Shown here piece after piece: positions 59,580 through 64,000 of a stretch of 64,000 nt of DNA. The notes under the pieces were generated by a model. The model saw only the letters and a list, made by a program, of their open reading frames with translations. It did not search any database and was not told the origin of the DNA. Location: positions 4,412,569 to 4,476,568 of the forward strand of contig NW_004454195.1 in the NCBI RefSeq assembly GCF_000283155.1, written 5' to 3'. How positions within the stretch are numbered: position 1 is the first letter of the stretch; the number at the start of each line of letters is the position of its first letter. The position numbers were made by a program, and so were the translations under genes. Origin of the DNA: Ceratotherium simum simum (Eukaryota; Chordata; Mammalia; Perissodactyla; Rhinocerotidae).

Positions 59580-62500
59580 AACACGGAGGGAATTGCGCTG
59601 CCTCTCCAGCCCGCAGAAGCAGCAACAGCCATCCCTCTTTTGGGCGGGCGTGGCAGATAGAAACAAAAGGTTAAAACACAAAAGGCGGGGCGGACTGCTG
59701 GGTCTGAGGAGCTTCTGGGGCTCACGTTCCCCATTCTATTCAAACACATTGAAATGGGGGGAGGGGGTAAAGTGAGAGAGGCGATGATGGATCGCAGGCA
59801 CAGCTTAGGTTATTCTGGGTGGGTCGGGAAATTCTGGGTGGGTCGGGAAACTGAAAGGGGCGGACGGGATGGCCGACTCTAACTAGTGGTCCAGGCCCCA
59901 TCCCTCCATCCCTGCATCTCTGACAGTCAGGAACCTGTGGCTTCCTCCACCCTACCCCAGCCTCAAAGAAAACTTTCAGAACTCTTACCTGTTTGCTCTA
60001 ACTCCCTCGACCACAAACACAGGAGTCCAATCCTTTACAACCTAAACCTCTTCTGCATTCTATTGTTGCAGCCTTTGGTATTGTGCTTTGGATCTGCAGA
60101 GCGCTCCGCAGACAGTTAAGTTATAAAACGGTGAGGAACGACCCCCACCTCCATATCTCTTTCTCTGCATGACCAAAGTCAGGGCTGGGGTGGGGGTGAG
60201 ACTGGACTTGTCCCCATCCATTTCAGCACGTTTTCCTGCGCTACGCGCGCAGCTGGGAGGAAGCGAGGCAATGCCCCCTGAGATACCCTTCTCCCCCATC
60301 CCCCCGGCTCCTCACATAAAGAGGCACTTGAGAGAAACGCCTGCCTGGCTTCTGCCTATTAAAAATCAACAAATAAAACAATCTGGGCAAGTTCGTTAAA
60401 GAACAAAAGAGAAGGGAACGGAGGAGAAAGGAGGTACAACTTACCAGCCAAACTTCGCCACCGGACTACTCCTCCGTCCTCCGAAGGGCGGGGAGCGGGC
60501 CGAGTTAAGGGGGAGAGAGGTAAACAAGACAACAATCCCCACTCACCTTCTTCTCCACTTCGTCGCACTTTTAAGAGACGTTCCCCTTGCTGCAGTCTGC
60601 GAGGCGCTCGGACACTTTTGTGTGGCCTGACAGCGGAGAAAGTCGCGGCGGCAAAGTTGCGAGAGGGAGATACCCGGGCGTCCGGGGGAGAGGGGAGGAG
60701 AGAGAGTTCATCAGAGTTCCCCCTTTTGTTCCAAGTCCCGGAGCAGACAAAGAGGCGGCGAGCGGCGGCAGGTTTCTCCCTCTCACCCCTTCTTCCTCTC
60801 TCCCTCCCCTCCCCTCCCCGCCCCCTCCCTCTCCCCGCATCTCCCGCCCGGCTCGGGAACCTCCGAGGCGAGCCGGGGCTGCTCAGTCTCCAGTTCATCG
60901 CAACTCTGCCCCGACCCTCTCCTCCCACCACCTCGCTCGAAAACTTTCCCCACGAGATGCCTGTCCTGGTGCCCTCCACACCCACCACCCTTTTACCGCC
61001 CCCTTCCCCAATGCATACACGTCTACGGGGGGGAAATCTCCAAAATCACTGGTTCTGGGAGATGCACCTCTTTGTTTGCACTTTCCCTGCCACTCAGTGT
61101 GAACAATCCACTTTGGCATCGAGTTTCTGTCAGTTTTTCATCATCCCAAGAGACAAAATGCGAAGGGCAGGGGGTCAACCCCAGAAGATAAAGGCGCTTA
61201 CACAATCAGAGGTGGGGCGCACCCTAGGCTCTCCATCCTCGTTCCTCCACTCGGATTCACTCCCCTCCACTCAACACACCAAAACAACTCAAAGGGGCTT
61301 CAAGTGTGAGAAAACTCTCCTCTCCCGCTCACCCCCACCCACGCGGTCCCTTGGGAGAGCCATCTAACCCGCAGGACAAAGCCCAGCTCGGGCCTCCACC
61401 CCTCGGGGCTACCTGTTGCCTTAGGCGCTGCGCAACTCCGTCCAGGGACTCCGAGGGCAGACTCCCACCTCGAGCATCGCGCCCTCCTCTCAGACCCCGA
61501 ACTTCCCCTAACCTCAAGCCGCGACGGCAAGGCTGTCTGGATGGCCACGCTCTCTCTGACCCTGAGCTAAGCGCTCCTCACCCGTTCCCTTCCCTACACC
61601 AGGGCCTTGTCCTCGCTCCAAGGATCTCACTTGGGGTCCCTGGCCGCCTCCCCATCCTCTACCCCCTGGAACGGCTGGACAAGCATCCCCTCTTTCTGTC
61701 CCCTCCCCCACTGCCTTGCCCCCGGCAAATCAGGTGTCTCGGACGAGGAACCTTCCCCAGGTCCTTCACCAGTCGTTCCCCGACCTTAAGAACTGGGAAC
61801 CCCATCCTCACCAGCCCCCAGCCCCAGAGCCTCATCCCAGCTGTGGGCCACAGCATTAGCTCTCTGAGTGACTCAGAGCAACACTAATTTTCCTTCTGGA
61901 TCTCACTAGAATTGAAGAGGAGGAAAGCCGAGAGGTGGGGGAAATGGGAGAGAATGGGGGCCCGCAAGGGGAAAGAGTTGTCTAGGGCAAAGGAAGAAAA
62001 TCCCAAACACTCTAAAGCAAACTCCCACGCTACAGGAGGTATCCGGGCCGTCGCGCACCTTCACCTCCACCCTCTTTCTTTCCCCATCCCAGACTTGGGA
62101 TCTTTGAGGTGAAGTTGGGGGGTAAAGGGATGGGGTAGAAGGGGGCTTGGGCACTTGGGAGCAGTGTCCGGGGTGGGGTTGGGGGTGGGGGGATGTCTGA
62201 GGAAGGAGATGGGGAAGGAGCAAAGAGTCCCTGCTGAGTCCGGAATGTAGCGGCTGGCGGTCCCCGTACTGGCCCGCAGACTCCTTGCCAGGTCTCTCCC
62301 CCAGAGCAGAACAAAGACGCCGCGAGGAGCGCTTCTGTCCTCGCCTCCCGGCGTCCGCACCCCGCCCTGCGCTTGGCTTGCACGAGCCCACGCCGTTCTC
62401 GGAAACTTTGCAACCAACTTCCCCCAGAGTTAGCGCGCGCGGGGCAGAGAAGCGAACAAATGAGAGCAAGCGCATCCCGGGACCAGAGATGCCCTCTTCC

Positions 62501-62960
62501 CCGTCCCCTCCCGGACGATGAGCACCACTCCTTGCGCCGCCGGTCCCAGCCCGCGCAGAGGGCAACCCGCGGTGCAAGGGCGAGAGGAGCACACGGTTTC
62601 CCCGGCTCTCTTAAGAGAACGAAACGCATTTCTTTACTTTGGACGCATGCAGTGCTGGGCGGTGGGTCGGAGAAAAGGGGTGGCAAATAGAGAAGCGGGC
62701 GTTGGGAAGGCGGAGGGCGGCGGCTGGGTCTGCTGCGTGAGGCCGAGGACGCAGGAGCGAGCGCGAGTAGGAGCCGCGCCCGTCGAGCCGAGTCCGTGCG
62801 CGCCCCGTCCCGCCCTCCGATCCCAGCGAGCAGCCGCGACGCCGCCGAGTCAGGACTAGGGGCCGGGGCCCGCCGGCCTCCCGGCGCATCGGCCTCCTCA
62901 CCTGCGGGGAGCCGGGACACCTGCGCCGCCGCCTCCTGGATCCCTGGGTCTCTTGGGCAG
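59580..62960. promoter_or_regulatory. CpG-island promoter region
   Basis: Base composition changes sharply from AT-rich to GC-rich with many CpG dinucleotides, densest at 60,480-60,960 and 62,260-62,940. GC boxes include gggcggg near 59,642, aaggcggggcgg near 59,684, gggcggggagcggg near 60,486 and ccccgccccc near 60,818. An AP-1-like TGACTCA sits near 61,868. Splice donors on the minus strand at 60,445, 60,547 and 62,902 (CGCAG|GTGAGG) suggest one or more first exons transcribed leftwards. Plus-strand donors here are weaker, but a bidirectional promoter cannot be excluded. Long ORFs in the island (up to 296 codons) are expected from high GC content and lack family signatures. Confidence 0.8.
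60547..60890 (-). other. Candidate 5' UTR first exon in the CpG island, minus strand
   Basis: The minus strand carries a textbook donor, AGAAG|GTGAGTGGGG, with its exon end at 60,547. A second good donor, GGCTG|GTAAGT, lies about 100 bases further downstream (exon end 60,445) and could be an alternative. The upstream sequence is GC-rich with CCGCC and GGGCGG boxes and no TATA box, as in a dispersed CpG-island promoter. Frames through it are short or are interrupted before the donor, so it is best read as untranslated. The right edge (transcription start) is a guess; it could lie anywhere from about 60,750 to 60,950. Confidence 0.45.
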
Positions 62961-63000
62961 CTACTCGCCTACTGGAAGCTCAGCACCCTCGTCTTAGGTC
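62902..63000 (-). other. Possible alternative first exon of the minus-strand gene
   Basis: The minus-strand donor CCCCGCAG|GTGAGG ends a GC-rich segment upstream of the main candidate first exon. It could be an alternative first exon, with its transcript spliced onto downstream exons around 60.5 or 58.6 kb. The exon start is not visible. There is no convincing coding frame. Confidence 0.25.
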
Positions 63001-64000
63001 AAGGATCTTGAACGCACCACCACCTACCAAAAGAGAAAACAGCCCCCACCCACTCCTGTCTGGCACGTTTTCCGCTTTGTTTAATTATGACGACTTCCAG
63101 AATTCTCTTTTTAGCAGAAGCCTACCCTCCCCCAGACAAACCTTTACTTTCTGCTATCCTCAGGGACCTGCTTGGAAAATAATGAAAAGTCAGTACTTGG
63201 AGACAATTCTATTCTGCTGCCTCTCGAAAATACTCTAGTTATAGGGTAAATCAACTAAGAGTTGCTAACTTCTAAATAATACTCCACTTACTGTGATAGT
63301 ATCATAATCGACTCTATTAAAGCATTACCAAACCTCTGAAACCATCTCCAGCTTGTTTCTCTCTTTTCTCAAGAAATCAGGAGAAGTCAGTCCCATTTGC
63401 TAGGTGAAAAGTCAATATGGCTTTAAGAAGGCTTTCTCCCTGCTTTATGAAACACTCCTATCAGAGTTTTTTGAGGCATCTCCCTTTCCCAACCTGTTTG
63501 TGAACAGAGTGATTTCTCCCAAGAATCTTGGCCCTTAACTGGTCAGAGCTCCCCCATCTCCACTCCTGGGCCACTCTGTGTACGACCTAGCCACTGCCAC
63601 CTTTTGAAAGGATGCCATCTTTTCTCAGATGCCACCATACTTTTTAATATTAAAAAAAAAAGTTAATTGACATCTAGGCTCAAAGACGGATGTATCAGAG
63701 CAAATGGGCTTAGAAACCCAAGTATCCTCTCTGTCCTGACAATGTTGGAGCTCCACTTGGGGCTCCACCCCTCTGTCATTCCTACTGGCAGGCCAATGGC
63801 ATCTTACTGCAAGTCTCCCCCCTCTCTGCTTCTCTGTTCAAGGGCTTCCTTCAATGGAAGAACACCCTACTTTGCCAGTGCAGGGGTGCAGCTGAAAGTG
63901 CCAGGCAGTTAATGTCCCTCAGAGCAGCCCTCAAGAAATCCAGGATGGGAGTCAGTTTAAAAATACCCCAGCTTCCCCACTGGAGGTAGGACTATACTAA
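63001..64000. other. Sequence upstream of the CpG island
   Basis: CpG density falls sharply. No exon or repeat is recognised. For the leftward gene model this is 5' flanking DNA. Confidence 0.45.

Noticed and set aside
60359..62920. Long ORFs in the CpG island (209, 249, 193, 228 and 296 codons on both strands)
   Set aside because: High GC content removes stop codons. The translations are rich in P, S, R and G, overlap each other on both strands, and show no family motifs; the 296-codon one begins at GTG.

Overview
The window is mammalian nuclear DNA and almost entirely non-coding. The strongest taxonomic clue is a dense set of about 16 tRNA-derived SINEs of the ERE type (equine repetitive element), which is known from Perissodactyla. 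They have a GTGGCTTAGCGGTTAAG-like A box, a GGTTCGGATCCC-like B box, an A-rich tail and target-site duplications. The youngest copies carry a 'cttagcggttaagtgcgcg' head and an 'acagcaactagaaggatgtg' middle. As I remember it, the young horse ERE1 head differs, so a rhinoceros or tapir seems likelier than Equus. That last step is inference.

Layout. Positions 1 to about 59,500 are AT-rich intergenic or intronic DNA: EREs, 3' ends of old L1M and L2 LINEs, MIRs, five ERVL-MaLR-type solitary LTRs, a hAT/Charlie-like MITE and short microsatellites. Between them lie long stretches with no repeat or gene that I can recognise. From about 59,580 to 62,960 the sequence becomes GC- and CpG-rich. This is a CpG-island promoter with GC boxes, G-quadruplex-forming tracts and several strong splice donors, all on the minus strand. 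After 63,000 the sequence returns to AT-rich DNA.

Genes. No protein family could be named with confidence. Two split-gene models can be supported by splice signals and reading phase. (1) A plus-strand model has three exons (26,431-26,487; 40,053-40,216; 48,016-48,250) that join in phase into a 151-codon ORF with its own start and stop. (2) A minus-strand model starts in the CpG island. It has a 5' UTR exon ending at 60,547, a 26-codon ATG exon ending at 58,588 and a possible 24-nt microexon at 20,898-20,921, all in compatible phase; it would continue beyond the left edge. If both are real, the plus-strand gene is nested in an intron of the minus-strand gene. Both models are predictions made by eye and need RNA or comparative evidence. 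The other open frames of 60 to 300 codons are best explained as chance ORFs in repeats or in the GC-rich island.
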